Origin: Franzmannia qiaohouensis
GTDB lineage: Bacteria; Pseudomonadota; Gammaproteobacteria; Pseudomonadales; Halomonadaceae
Length of the DNA stretch: 64,000 nt
NCBI RefSeq assembly: GCF_031451695.1
Contig: NZ_JARWAM010000015.1
Location: 56,018-120,017 of the forward strand
Direction of reading: 5' to 3'
Below are positions 1 through 6,977 of the stretch, in pieces. A program made the position numbers and the translations under genes. Under the pieces are notes generated by a model that searched no databases, was not told the DNA's origin, and saw only the letters and a program-made list of their open reading frames with translations. Position 1 is the first letter of the stretch, and each line of letters begins with the position of its first letter.

Positions 1-754
1 CGCCCTCGCAGTGGTGGCCGACCACCTGATCAAGCGTTTTGGCGAATTGGAGGTACTCAAGGGCGTCTCGCTGAGCGTCGCCGAGGGCACCGTCACCTCG
101 ATCATCGGCGCCAGCGGCTCCGGCAAGAGTACCTTGCTGCGCTGCATGAACCTGCTGGAACGCCCCGACCGCGGCGAACTGGCGATTGCCGACGAGGCGA
201 TTCGCTTTACCCGTAACCCCCAGGGCGACATCGTCGGCCTGGATCGGCGCCAGCTGCAGCGGCTGCGCGCCAAGGTCGCGATGGTCTTCCAGCAGTTCAA
301 TCTTTGGCCCCACTTGAGCGTGCTGGGCAATGTCATCGAGGCCCCCATGCGGGTCAAGGGGATCTCCCGCAAGCAGGCCACCGCCCTGGGCGAACACTAC
401 CTGGAACGGGTCGGCATGGCCGACAAGCGCGACGCCTATCCTGCCTTCCTCTCCGGCGGCCAGCAGCAGCGGGTCGCCATCGCCCGCGCCCTGGCCATGG
501 AGCCGCGCCTGCTGCTCTTCGACGAGCCCACCTCGGCGCTGGACCCGGAGCGGGTCAACGAGGTGCTGGGGGTGATCCGCGGCCTCGCCGACGAGGGCCG
601 CACCATGCTGCTGGTCACCCACGAGATGCATTTCGCCCGCGAGGTTTCCGACCAGCTGGTCTACCTCGACCAGGGCCGCATCGCCGCCGAAGGTACGCCG
701 CAAGACGTTTTCGATGATCCCCGCTGTCGCCACTTCGTGGCGCCCGCGGCCTGA
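1..754 (+). CDS. Polar amino-acid ABC transporter, ATP-binding protein (HisP/GlnQ type), probably 5'-partial
   Basis: This cytoplasmic ATPase powers the importer encoded by the next three genes. Counting from the GTG at 11, Walker A (GASGSGKST) is at residues 33-41, the Q-loop (VFQQFNLWPH) near 92-101, the signature (LSGGQQQR) near 148-154, Walker B plus D-loop (LLLFDEPTSALD) near 167-178, and the H-loop histidine near 204. The reading frame stays open to the window edge and no ribosome-binding site precedes the GTG at 11, so the true start probably lies outside. The binding-protein gene follows after 34 bp. The family (PAAT) is clear, but the substrate is not. Confidence 0.93.
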   Translation, partial: ALAVVADHLIKRFGELEVLKGVSLSVAEGTVTSIIGASGSGKSTLLRCMNLLERPDRGELAIADEAIRFTRNPQGDIVGLDRRQLQRLRAKVAMVFQQFNLWPHLSVLGNVIEAPMRVKGISRKQATALGEHYLERVGMADKRDAYPAFLSGGQQQRVAIARALAMEPRLLLFDEPTSALDPERVNEVLGVIRGLADEGRTMLLVTHEMHFAREVSDQLVYLDQGRIAAEGTPQDVFDDPRCRHFVAPAA

Positions 755-788
755 AGGCTCCACCTAACCATAACGACAGGAGAAGACC

Positions 789-1562
789 ATGAAGTTCCCC
801 CTGATGATCGCTAGCGCCGCGGCCGCCATCAGCCTCGGCCTCACCGCCCAGGCCGCCGACCCGCTCAAGGTGGGCATCTCCGGCGAGCCCTACCCGCCCT
901 TCACCTACAAGGCCGCCAGCGGCGACTGGACCGGCTTCGAGGTGGAGCTGGCCCACGCCATCTGCGACGCCATGGGCCGCGACTGCGAGATCACGCCCAC
1001 CGGCTGGAGCGGTATCATTCCCGCCCTCAATGCCGGACGCATCGACATGATCATGAACTCCATGTCGATCACCGAGCAGCGTCAGCGGGTCATCGACTTC
1101 ACCCGCCCCTACTACTTCACCCCCGGCGCCTATGTCGCCGCCAGCGATCTGGCGCTGGATATCCCCGACGGCCTGGACGGCCTGGTGATGGGGGTGCAGA
1201 GCGCCACCACCAACGCTACCTACGCGCGCCGCGAGCTAGGCGACAGCGGCGTGGATATCCGCCTCTACGACCAGGCGGAACAGGTCAACAACGACATGCT
1301 GGCCGGGCGCCTGGATCTGATCCTAGCCGACGAGATCGCCATGCTGCAGTTTCTCGGTCGTGAGGAAGCCGGAGGCTTCGAGGTCAAGGCCACGGCACCC
1401 CACCACGAGGCCTACGGCGAGGGCATCGGCATTGGCCTGCGTCAGGAGGAGGACGACCTGCGCGAGGCGCTCAACGCAGGCATTACCGCGGTGATCGAGG
1501 ACGGCACCTGTGGCGACCTCTCCGAGCAGTACCTGGGCACCGACGTCTGCGTCTACGACTGA
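789..1562 (+). CDS. Periplasmic polar amino-acid-binding protein (SBP_bac_3 family)
   Basis: This is the periplasmic receptor of the importer. It has a Sec signal peptide: Lys2, a hydrophobic core, and an A-Q-A motif with cleavage predicted after residue 22. The mature protein is about 235 aa. It has the family architecture, including the segment SITEQRQRVIDFTRPYY. Cys59 and Cys66 flank a short loop at the position of the disulfide in lysine/arginine/ornithine-binding protein. An AGGAG ribosome-binding site precedes the ATG. LAO-type cationic amino acids are the best guess from the disulfide and the neighbouring ArgR/GlxA-type regulator, but the substrate is not proven by sequence. Confidence 0.92.
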   Translation: MKFPLMIASAAAAISLGLTAQAADPLKVGISGEPYPPFTYKAASGDWTGFEVELAHAICDAMGRDCEITPTGWSGIIPALNAGRIDMIMNSMSITEQRQRVIDFTRPYYFTPGAYVAASDLALDIPDGLDGLVMGVQSATTNATYARRELGDSGVDIRLYDQAEQVNNDMLAGRLDLILADEIAMLQFLGREEAGGFEVKATAPHHEAYGEGIGIGLRQEEDDLREALNAGITAVIEDGTCGDLSEQYLGTDVCVYD

Positions 1563-1581
1563 GCCTTCTACGGCTGCCATA

Positions 1582-1606
1582 CCCCCGGTGCCAGCAGCGC
1601 CGGGGG
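1582..1606 (+). promoter_or_regulatory. Intercistronic stem-loop downstream of the binding-protein gene
   Basis: Ten-base arms (1582-1591 and 1597-1606, with one G-T pair) enclose a 5-nt loop between the binding-protein and permease genes. No T-run follows. It therefore looks like the stabilising or partial-termination hairpin often found after binding-protein genes, which lets the receptor be made in excess over the permeases. Confidence 0.5.
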
Positions 1607-1638
1607 ACTTCGTTGTGTGACCGAGGAAAGGCTCAACC

Positions 1639-2346
1639 ATGACTGCGATGACACCGGAGGGGCTCGGCGACTGGGCTGGCCCGATCATGGCCGGGGCCCT
1701 GACCACGCTGCAGATCGCCGTGCTGGCCTACGCCATCGGCCTGCTGCTGGGACTGCTTGGCGCCGGCGCCAAGCTCAGCCCGTGGGCGCCGCTGCGCGGC
1801 CTGGCCACCGGCTACTCGACGCTGATTCGCGCGGTGCCCGAGCTGCTGCTAATCATTCTGCTCTACTATGCCGGCGCCCAGGCGCTGGAGGCTCTACTGG
1901 CGCATCTGGGCATGGCCGGGGCCGTGCAGATCACCGGCTTCGCCACCGCCGTGGGGGTTCTGGCCTTCGTCCAGGGCGCCTACATGACCGAGGTGTTCCG
2001 CGGCGCCATCCTGGCCATCCCGCAAGGCCAGCTGGAGGCCGCCGACGCCTTCGGCTTCTCGCGCTGGACGCGCTTTAACCGCATCGTACTGCCGGGGATG
2101 CTGCCCAACGCCCTGCCGGGCATGTCCAACCTGTGGCTGATTCTGATCAAGGACACCGCCCTGATCAGCGTGATCGGCTTCAACGAGCTGTTCTTCACCA
2201 TCCAGCAGGCCGCCGCCAGCAGCCGCGCCTACTTCCTCTTCTATGCCGCCGCCGGCGTCATCTACCTGCTGATGACCCTGACCTCCACGGCGCTGTTCGC
2301 CCACCTCGAGCGCCATGTGCGCCGCGGCCAACCCACGGAGGCTTGA
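1639..2346 (+). CDS. Amino-acid ABC transporter permease (HisQ type)
   Basis: A 235-aa inner-membrane subunit with about five hydrophobic segments and the BPD_transp_1 fold. The cytoplasmic EAA loop that docks on the ATPase is visible near residues 116-150 (EVFRGAILAIPQGQLEAADAFG, then the RIVLP region). The chosen ATG at 1639 gives a normal N-terminus (DWAGPIMAGALTTLQIAV), with an AGGAAAGG Shine-Dalgarno at about 1624. The second permease gene starts 1 bp after this stop codon, so the two are probably translationally coupled and form a heterodimeric channel. Confidence 0.92.
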   Translation: MTAMTPEGLGDWAGPIMAGALTTLQIAVLAYAIGLLLGLLGAGAKLSPWAPLRGLATGYSTLIRAVPELLLIILLYYAGAQALEALLAHLGMAGAVQITGFATAVGVLAFVQGAYMTEVFRGAILAIPQGQLEAADAFGFSRWTRFNRIVLPGMLPNALPGMSNLWLILIKDTALISVIGFNELFFTIQQAAASSRAYFLFYAAAGVIYLLMTLTSTALFAHLERHVRRGQPTEA

Positions 2347-2347
2347 G

Positions 2348-3073
2348 ATGGACTTTTCCTGGCTGAGCGATCCCTTCTACCAGGCCTACCTGTGGGAAGG
2401 CTTCGTCAACACCCTGTGGCTGTTGCTGGTCTCGGCGCTGGGCGGCCTGCTCCTCGCCGTGGCGGTGGCCCTGGCCCGGCTGCGCGGCCCGCGCCCGCTG
2501 GCCTGGCTGGCCTGGGCCTTTACCACCGTGATCCGCGGTACGCCGCTGCTGGTGCAGCTGTTCTTCTTCTACTACGGGGTGGGGCGGCTGCTGGAGGGCG
2601 TACCAGGCATCCGCGACAGCCTCTTCTGGCCACTGCTGCGCGAGCCGTTCTTCTTCGGCGCCCTGACCTTCACCCTCAGCGTCGGCGCCTACTCCGGCGA
2701 GGTGATCCGCGGCGCCATGCAGAGCGTGCCGCGGGGCGAGCTGGAAGCCGGCCGCGCCTTCGGCCTGTCGTCCTTCCAGGTGCTGACCCGGCTGTGGCTG
2801 CCGCGGGCCATCCAGCTCTGCCTGCCAACCCTCACCGGCGAGATGATCCTGCTGCTCAAGTCGGTGCCGCTGGTCTCCACCATCGCCATGATGGACCTGC
2901 TGCAGGCGGCCAATATCATCCGCGACGAGACCTTCCTGGTCTACGAGCCGCTGCTGCTGATCGCCGGCATCTACCTGGCCACCACCGTGGTGCTGACCCT
3001 GGTGCTGCGCCTGGTGGAACTGAATTTTCCCGGCATGCAGCCGACCCGGCGCCGCTGGCTGCCCATGCGCTAA
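2348..3073 (+). CDS. Amino-acid ABC transporter permease (HisM type)
   Basis: A 241-aa inner-membrane partner of the preceding permease. The EAA loop reads EVIRGAMQSVPRGELEAGRAFG, followed by RLWLPRAIQL. The ATG at 2348 has a GGAGG site at 2338-2342 inside the end of the previous gene. A start at 2315 is possible but would add 11 residues that lack the family's N-terminal character. Its TAA overlaps the stop codon of the convergent regulator gene (3070-3073), so there is no room for a terminator between them. Confidence 0.92.
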   Translation: MDFSWLSDPFYQAYLWEGFVNTLWLLLVSALGGLLLAVAVALARLRGPRPLAWLAWAFTTVIRGTPLLVQLFFFYYGVGRLLEGVPGIRDSLFWPLLREPFFFGALTFTLSVGAYSGEVIRGAMQSVPRGELEAGRAFGLSSFQVLTRLWLPRAIQLCLPTLTGEMILLLKSVPLVSTIAMMDLLQAANIIRDETFLVYEPLLLIAGIYLATTVVLTLVLRLVELNFPGMQPTRRRWLPMR

Positions 3074-4065
3074 GCACGCCGCGGCTTGCTGCCACTGCCG
3101 TCCGGCCGGTTTCGCACCTCCCGCGGCGACATGCCGAACTGGGCGCGGAAGGCGCGGGCGAAGCTCGAACTCGAGGTGAAGCCACAGGCGAGCCCCGCCG
3201 CGAGCACGTCGAGGTCGGTCTCCTCGAGCAGCTGCCTGGCTCGCTCGAGCCGCCGCCGCAGGTACCATTGGCGCGGCGAGGTGGCGAGATGCTGCTCGAA
3301 GAGCCGCTGCAGCTGACGCGGCGAGACACCGCTGCGGCGTGCCACCTCGGCGAGGCTCAGCGGCTCTTCGAGGTGGCGCTCGATCAGCGCCACGGCCTCT
3401 ATCAGGCGGCGATTGTGTGTCCCCAGACGACGTACCAGCGACATGCGCTGCTGGTCATCGCGGGTGCGCATGCGCTCATGCACCAGTTGCTCGGAGACAT
3501 CGATGGCCAGCTTGGTGCCATGGCGCCGGGCGATCACCTCCAGCGCCATGTCCATGGCCGCGGCCCCGCCGGCGCAGGAGAAGCGCCGCGAACCGAGCTC
3601 GAACAACTCGTCGGAGGTGGCAATCGCCGGGAAGCGCTCGCGAAAGGCCGGCAGGCTCTCCCAGTGCAGCGTCACCCGCTCGCCGCCGAGCAGCCCCGCC
3701 GCGGCGAGCAGGAAGCAGCCGGTATCGAGCCCGCCCAGCACACAGCCGGCCTGGTCGAGGTGGTGCAGCCAGGCCAGCAGCGGGCGCTTGAGGTGCTGCT
3801 CCGGCGCAAAGCCGCTGCACACTGCCAATGACGGCAGGTCATGTACCTCGCCGACGGCCTGATCGACGAGCAGGGTCATGCCGTTGGAGGCGGTGACCGG
3901 CGCGCCATCCTCGCTGATCAGCGTCCAGTCGAACAGCGGTCGGCCGCTGAGGCGGTTGGCAATGCGCAGCGGCTCCACCGCGGCGAAGAAAGCCATCATC
4001 GAGAAACTCGGCAAGAGCAGGTAGCCGACGGTTTCGGGTAGCGCGCCGCGATAATCGAGTCGCAA
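3070..4065 (-). CDS. GlxA/ArgR-type transcriptional regulator (DJ-1/PfpI-like domain plus AraC HTH)
   Basis: A 331-aa regulator. The N-terminal GATase1-like sensor starts at TVGYLLLPSFSMM and carries a nucleophile-elbow-like GLDTGCFLL. The C-terminal AraC/XylS double helix-turn-helix runs from LSLAEVARRSGVSPRQLQRLF to SFARAFRAQFGMSPREVR. I chose the TTG at 4065 because a GGAGGAG site lies a few bases upstream and the N-terminus then matches the family; an in-frame ATG at 4248 would run through the neighbouring gene. The family includes Pseudomonas ArgR, CdhR and GbdR, and ArgR lies beside an arginine importer operon. Control of the adjacent importer is an inference. Confidence 0.88.
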   Translation of the reverse strand: MRLDYRGALPETVGYLLLPSFSMMAFFAAVEPLRIANRLSGRPLFDWTLISEDGAPVTASNGMTLLVDQAVGEVHDLPSLAVCSGFAPEQHLKRPLLAWLHHLDQAGCVLGGLDTGCFLLAAAGLLGGERVTLHWESLPAFRERFPAIATSDELFELGSRRFSCAGGAAAMDMALEVIARRHGTKLAIDVSEQLVHERMRTRDDQQRMSLVRRLGTHNRRLIEAVALIERHLEEPLSLAEVARRSGVSPRQLQRLFEQHLATSPRQWYLRRRLERARQLLEETDLDVLAAGLACGFTSSSSFARAFRAQFGMSPREVRNRPDGSGSKPRRA

Positions 4066-4099
4066 TCTCTCCTCCTCCCGGTGGGCGCCCAACAGACGT

Positions 4100-5671
4100 C
4101 TAGAGCCAGTCCTCGAGGCGCAGTGCCCGGCTGCTCCAGGCCCCCAGCCGGCGCAGCCAGCTGCCCGGCTCGCGGCGCAGCACCTCGGGCTGGTCGGCGT
4201 TATCGGTATGCCACTCGAGCCCGCCGGCCTCATCCAGGCCCACGGCATAGCTCAGCGCAGGGCTCATGCCCAGCTCGGCCAGTGCCCATAGCTCACGGTT
4301 GAGGGCCTGGCTTTCCACCAGCACGCCCACTTCGCTGTTCCACCAGATCGAGCGCGGGTCGATATTGTAGCTGCCCACGAACAGCCGCTCGCGGTCGAAG
4401 CCCAGCGCCTTGATATGCAGGCTCGACGACGACGCCCCCGGCACGCCGAGGCTGGCGCTCTCCTGGTGATCGGCCCGCAGCTCATAGAGGCGCACGCCGC
4501 TTTCGAGCAGCGCCGGGCGGTAGCCGGCGTAGGCGCCATGCACCGGCGGCACGTCGGTGGCTTCCAGCGAGTTGGTGATCACCGCTACCTCGACGCCATC
4601 CCGTGCCAGGCGCTGCAGCTGGGCGGCGCCCTGGGGAGTGGGGATGAAGTAGGCCGAGATGATCAGCAGTCGCTGCTCCAGCTCATCGATGACCTCGACC
4701 AACTCCCCGGAGAGGGTCTCCTCCAGCGCCGGCCGCCCGCGCCCCGCCAGCTTGCCGGGCGGATCCCACAGCGCCTGCCCCGGCGCCCAGGTCAGCGGCG
4801 CCAGCAGCGCCCCGGGGCTGGTCTCGGCGAAGCGCTGGCGCAGCGCCACCAGGTAGGGCGAATCGTGGCGCTGCTCCTCGAGCCACGCCGCCAGGTCGTC
4901 GCGCAGCTCGCGCCAGGCGCCGGGTTCGGCCTGGCGGAAGCGCGCCAGCGGCAGCGCCAGGTGATGGCGCCAGTAGTCGTCGAAGCTGCGCGACAGGTCG
5001 CGCGCCACCGGCCCCACCGCCAGCAGGTCGAGGTCGGCGAAGTTGCGCTGCTCATCGGCGTTGAAGTACTCGTCGCCGAGGTTGCGCCCGCCGGTAATCG
5101 CCACCGCGCCATCGCTCAGCCACAGCTTGTTGTGCATGCGGCGATGCTGGCGGCGCAGGTCGGCGGCCATCATCACCCCGCGACTCAGCAGCGTGCCGCG
5201 CCCCCGCAGCAGCGGATTGAACAGCCTCACCTCCACCTGGGGGTGACTGTCGATGGCGACCAGCAGGGCTTCGTTGTTGAGGCTGGCCAGGTCGTCGAGC
5301 AGCAGCCGCACCCTGACACCGCGCTCGGCGGCGTCCAGCATCCGCACCAGCAGCACCCGCGAGGTGAGGCCGTCGTCGGCGATATAGGTCTGCACGTCGA
5401 GGCTACGCTCGCTGCGCGCCAGCAGTGCGGCACGCAGGGCGAAGGCCTCATCGCCGTCGACCAGCAAGCGAAAGCCACTCTGCTCGGGGGCCTGCTGCGC
5501 CTGCTGATCGGCCACCCAGCCGCCCAGCGCAGTCGCCTCGCTCTCGTGCAGCGGCAGGGTCCAGGAGTGGCTGCGCGCCACCGGCACCGGTGCACAGCCC
5601 GCCAGCAGCAGGCAGGCAACCAGCAGCGATGTCAGGACGAGACGCGCGCCGCTCCTGGCGCGACCAATCAC
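4100..5671 (-). CDS. Phospholipase D-family lipoprotein (cardiolipin synthase C-like)
   Basis: A 523-aa protein with a lipoprotein signal ending in the lipobox LLAGC (Cys near residue 26), so it is probably membrane-tethered. It has two HKD motifs: HNKLWLSD followed by the GGRN segment, and HIKALGFD followed by GSYN. This two-HKD lipoprotein layout matches ClsC/YmdC, which transfers a phosphatidyl group to form cardiolipin. Other PLD-family activities cannot be excluded. It starts at a GTG 6 bp after the stop of the small membrane gene, and its end lies 34 bp before the TTG of the regulator. A shared transcript with both is likely. Confidence 0.86.
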   Translation of the reverse strand: MIGRARSGARLVLTSLLVACLLLAGCAPVPVARSHSWTLPLHESEATALGGWVADQQAQQAPEQSGFRLLVDGDEAFALRAALLARSERSLDVQTYIADDGLTSRVLLVRMLDAAERGVRVRLLLDDLASLNNEALLVAIDSHPQVEVRLFNPLLRGRGTLLSRGVMMAADLRRQHRRMHNKLWLSDGAVAITGGRNLGDEYFNADEQRNFADLDLLAVGPVARDLSRSFDDYWRHHLALPLARFRQAEPGAWRELRDDLAAWLEEQRHDSPYLVALRQRFAETSPGALLAPLTWAPGQALWDPPGKLAGRGRPALEETLSGELVEVIDELEQRLLIISAYFIPTPQGAAQLQRLARDGVEVAVITNSLEATDVPPVHGAYAGYRPALLESGVRLYELRADHQESASLGVPGASSSSLHIKALGFDRERLFVGSYNIDPRSIWWNSEVGVLVESQALNRELWALAELGMSPALSYAVGLDEAGGLEWHTDNADQPEVLRREPGSWLRRLGAWSSRALRLEDWL

Positions 5672-5677
5672 CGCAGG

Positions 5678-5905
5678 TCACTCGTCATGCTGGTGCGCCA
5701 CCTGCTGCTTGCGTCGCTTGTTGCGCCGGTAGAGTCGCGCCAGCGCAATGCCCAGCGCCACGGCCACCATCAGCGCCAGGGTCACGCCCTGCCAGGCGCG
5801 GGCGGCGTCGCCGAGCAGCGTTTCCAGGGTGATGATCACGATGAAGCCGAGTGCCTGGCTGGCGATCGCCAGGACGCGCAGAATATCGAAGGCAGGCTTG
5901 GCCAT
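5678..5905 (-). CDS. Small two-helix membrane protein, unknown function
   Basis: A 75-aa protein with two hydrophobic stretches (about residues 10-31 and 40-57) and a strongly basic tail (LYRRNKRRKQQ). This predicts an inner-membrane hairpin with both ends in the cytoplasm. The ATG at 5905 has a CCGGAG site upstream; a longer in-frame extension reaching 6859 is not protein-like and runs antisense to the thioredoxin gene. The phospholipase D-family gene starts 6 bp downstream, so the product may be an accessory of that enzyme. I do not recognise the family. Confidence 0.7.
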   Translation of the reverse strand: MAKPAFDILRVLAIASQALGFIVIITLETLLGDAARAWQGVTLALMVAVALGIALARLYRRNKRRKQQVAHQHDE

Positions 5906-6040
5906 GTGCAGCTCCGGGGGTGACAGTCGAGCAATGCAACAGTACGCTTCTTGCGCACAATGCTGCGCGGCCATAGTGTAACAGTGGCCGCTCGTCGTCG
6001 CTGCCCCCTGCCGCTGTCCTGACCTGTTGGAGCCCGCCGG

Positions 6041-6841
6041 ATGGATGCCATCGCCATTGGCCCAGTGTTGCTTTCCCTGCCCCGCCTGTACGCCTTCGGC
6101 GCGGGGCTGATCCTGCTGTTGGTGAGCCTGATGCTGCTCGGCCTGCCCAAGGGCACCCATGCCCGCTGGTTCAATACCCTGGTGATCGTATGGCTGATCG
6201 GCGCGCGGCTTGGCCACGTGCTCAGCCACCCCGATGCCTATGCCACGGCGCCGCTGGATATCGTCAAGTTCTGGCAGCCCGGCTTCCACGGCCTGTGGGG
6301 GCTGCTGGCGGCGCTGATCTGGACCGCCTGGGCGCTGCGCGAGCACCTGATCAAGATGCTCGGCGGCATGGCACTGGTGATCGGCAGTTCGGCACTGTGG
6401 CTTGCCGTGGTGACCGTCTCGCCGCTGGGCGGCGAGATTGCCCTGCGCGAACTGCCCGACCTGACCCTGGACAACCTCGACGGCGAGCCTGTCACCCTCA
6501 GCGAGATCCAGGACGAGCTGGTGATCGTCAACCTGTGGGCCACCTGGTGCCCGCCCTGCCTGCGCGAGATGCCGCTGCTGGTCGAGGCCGACCAGCGCGA
6601 CGGCGTCAGCGTGGTGATCGCCAACCAGGGCGAGGACCTGATGCAGGCCATGCGCTATCTCGATGAGCAGGAGTTCGTGCTCAGCTACCCGCTGCTCGAT
6701 CCGCATCAGGAGCTGACCGTGCTCACCGAATCGCCGGGGCTGCCCACCACCCTGCTGTTCGACGCCGATGGCCGCGTCCTCGAACAGCACATCGGTGAGC
6801 TGACCCGCGCCCAGCTCGACGGCTGGCTCGACCGCCACTGA
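6041..6841 (+). CDS. Membrane-anchored TlpA-like thioredoxin with Lgt-like N-terminal membrane domain
   Basis: A 266-aa protein. Residues 1-127 hold about four transmembrane helices, with an ARLGHVL motif and an FWQPGFHGLWG loop that resemble part of prolipoprotein diacylglyceryl transferase, including the histidine (His83). Residues 133-266 form a thioredoxin fold with the active site WCPPC (Cys170 and Cys173) and a cis-proline region (GLPTTLLF). The redox domain should face the periplasm and reduce disulfides, as TlpA/ResA proteins do. The essential C-terminal part of Lgt is missing, so transferase activity is unlikely. It is divergent from the small membrane gene across a 135-bp gap, in which I find no convincing promoter. 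Confidence 0.85.
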   Translation: MDAIAIGPVLLSLPRLYAFGAGLILLLVSLMLLGLPKGTHARWFNTLVIVWLIGARLGHVLSHPDAYATAPLDIVKFWQPGFHGLWGLLAALIWTAWALREHLIKMLGGMALVIGSSALWLAVVTVSPLGGEIALRELPDLTLDNLDGEPVTLSEIQDELVIVNLWATWCPPCLREMPLLVEADQRDGVSVVIANQGEDLMQAMRYLDEQEFVLSYPLLDPHQELTVLTESPGLPTTLLFDADGRVLEQHIGELTRAQLDGWLDRH

Positions 6842-6906
6842 ACGGCGGGGCAGCCGCACGCGCTACGATCAGCGCTTAAGTGCCGCGCCAGTTTCCGTTA
6901 CCATAC

Positions 6907-6953
6907 CGCGCCCCGCCAGCGTCGTCGGCCCACCGCCGTGACAGCGGGGCGCG
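6907..6953 (+). terminator. Hairpin with T-run between the thioredoxin gene and rapA
   Basis: Perfect 10-bp arms (6907-6916 and 6944-6953) enclose a 27-nt loop and are followed by TTTT at 6954-6957. It may terminate the upstream gene. It ends only 24 bp before the rapA ATG, so it could also act as an attenuator on a rapA leader. The long loop makes termination strength uncertain. Confidence 0.5.
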
Positions 6954-6977
6954 TTTTCGTTGAGCATCCGAGGCATC

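Noticed and set aside
5906..6859. Long minus-strand frame upstream of the small membrane protein
   Set aside because: Its sequence is Gln/His/Arg-rich and lies opposite the thioredoxin gene; only the last 75 codons from 5905 look like protein.
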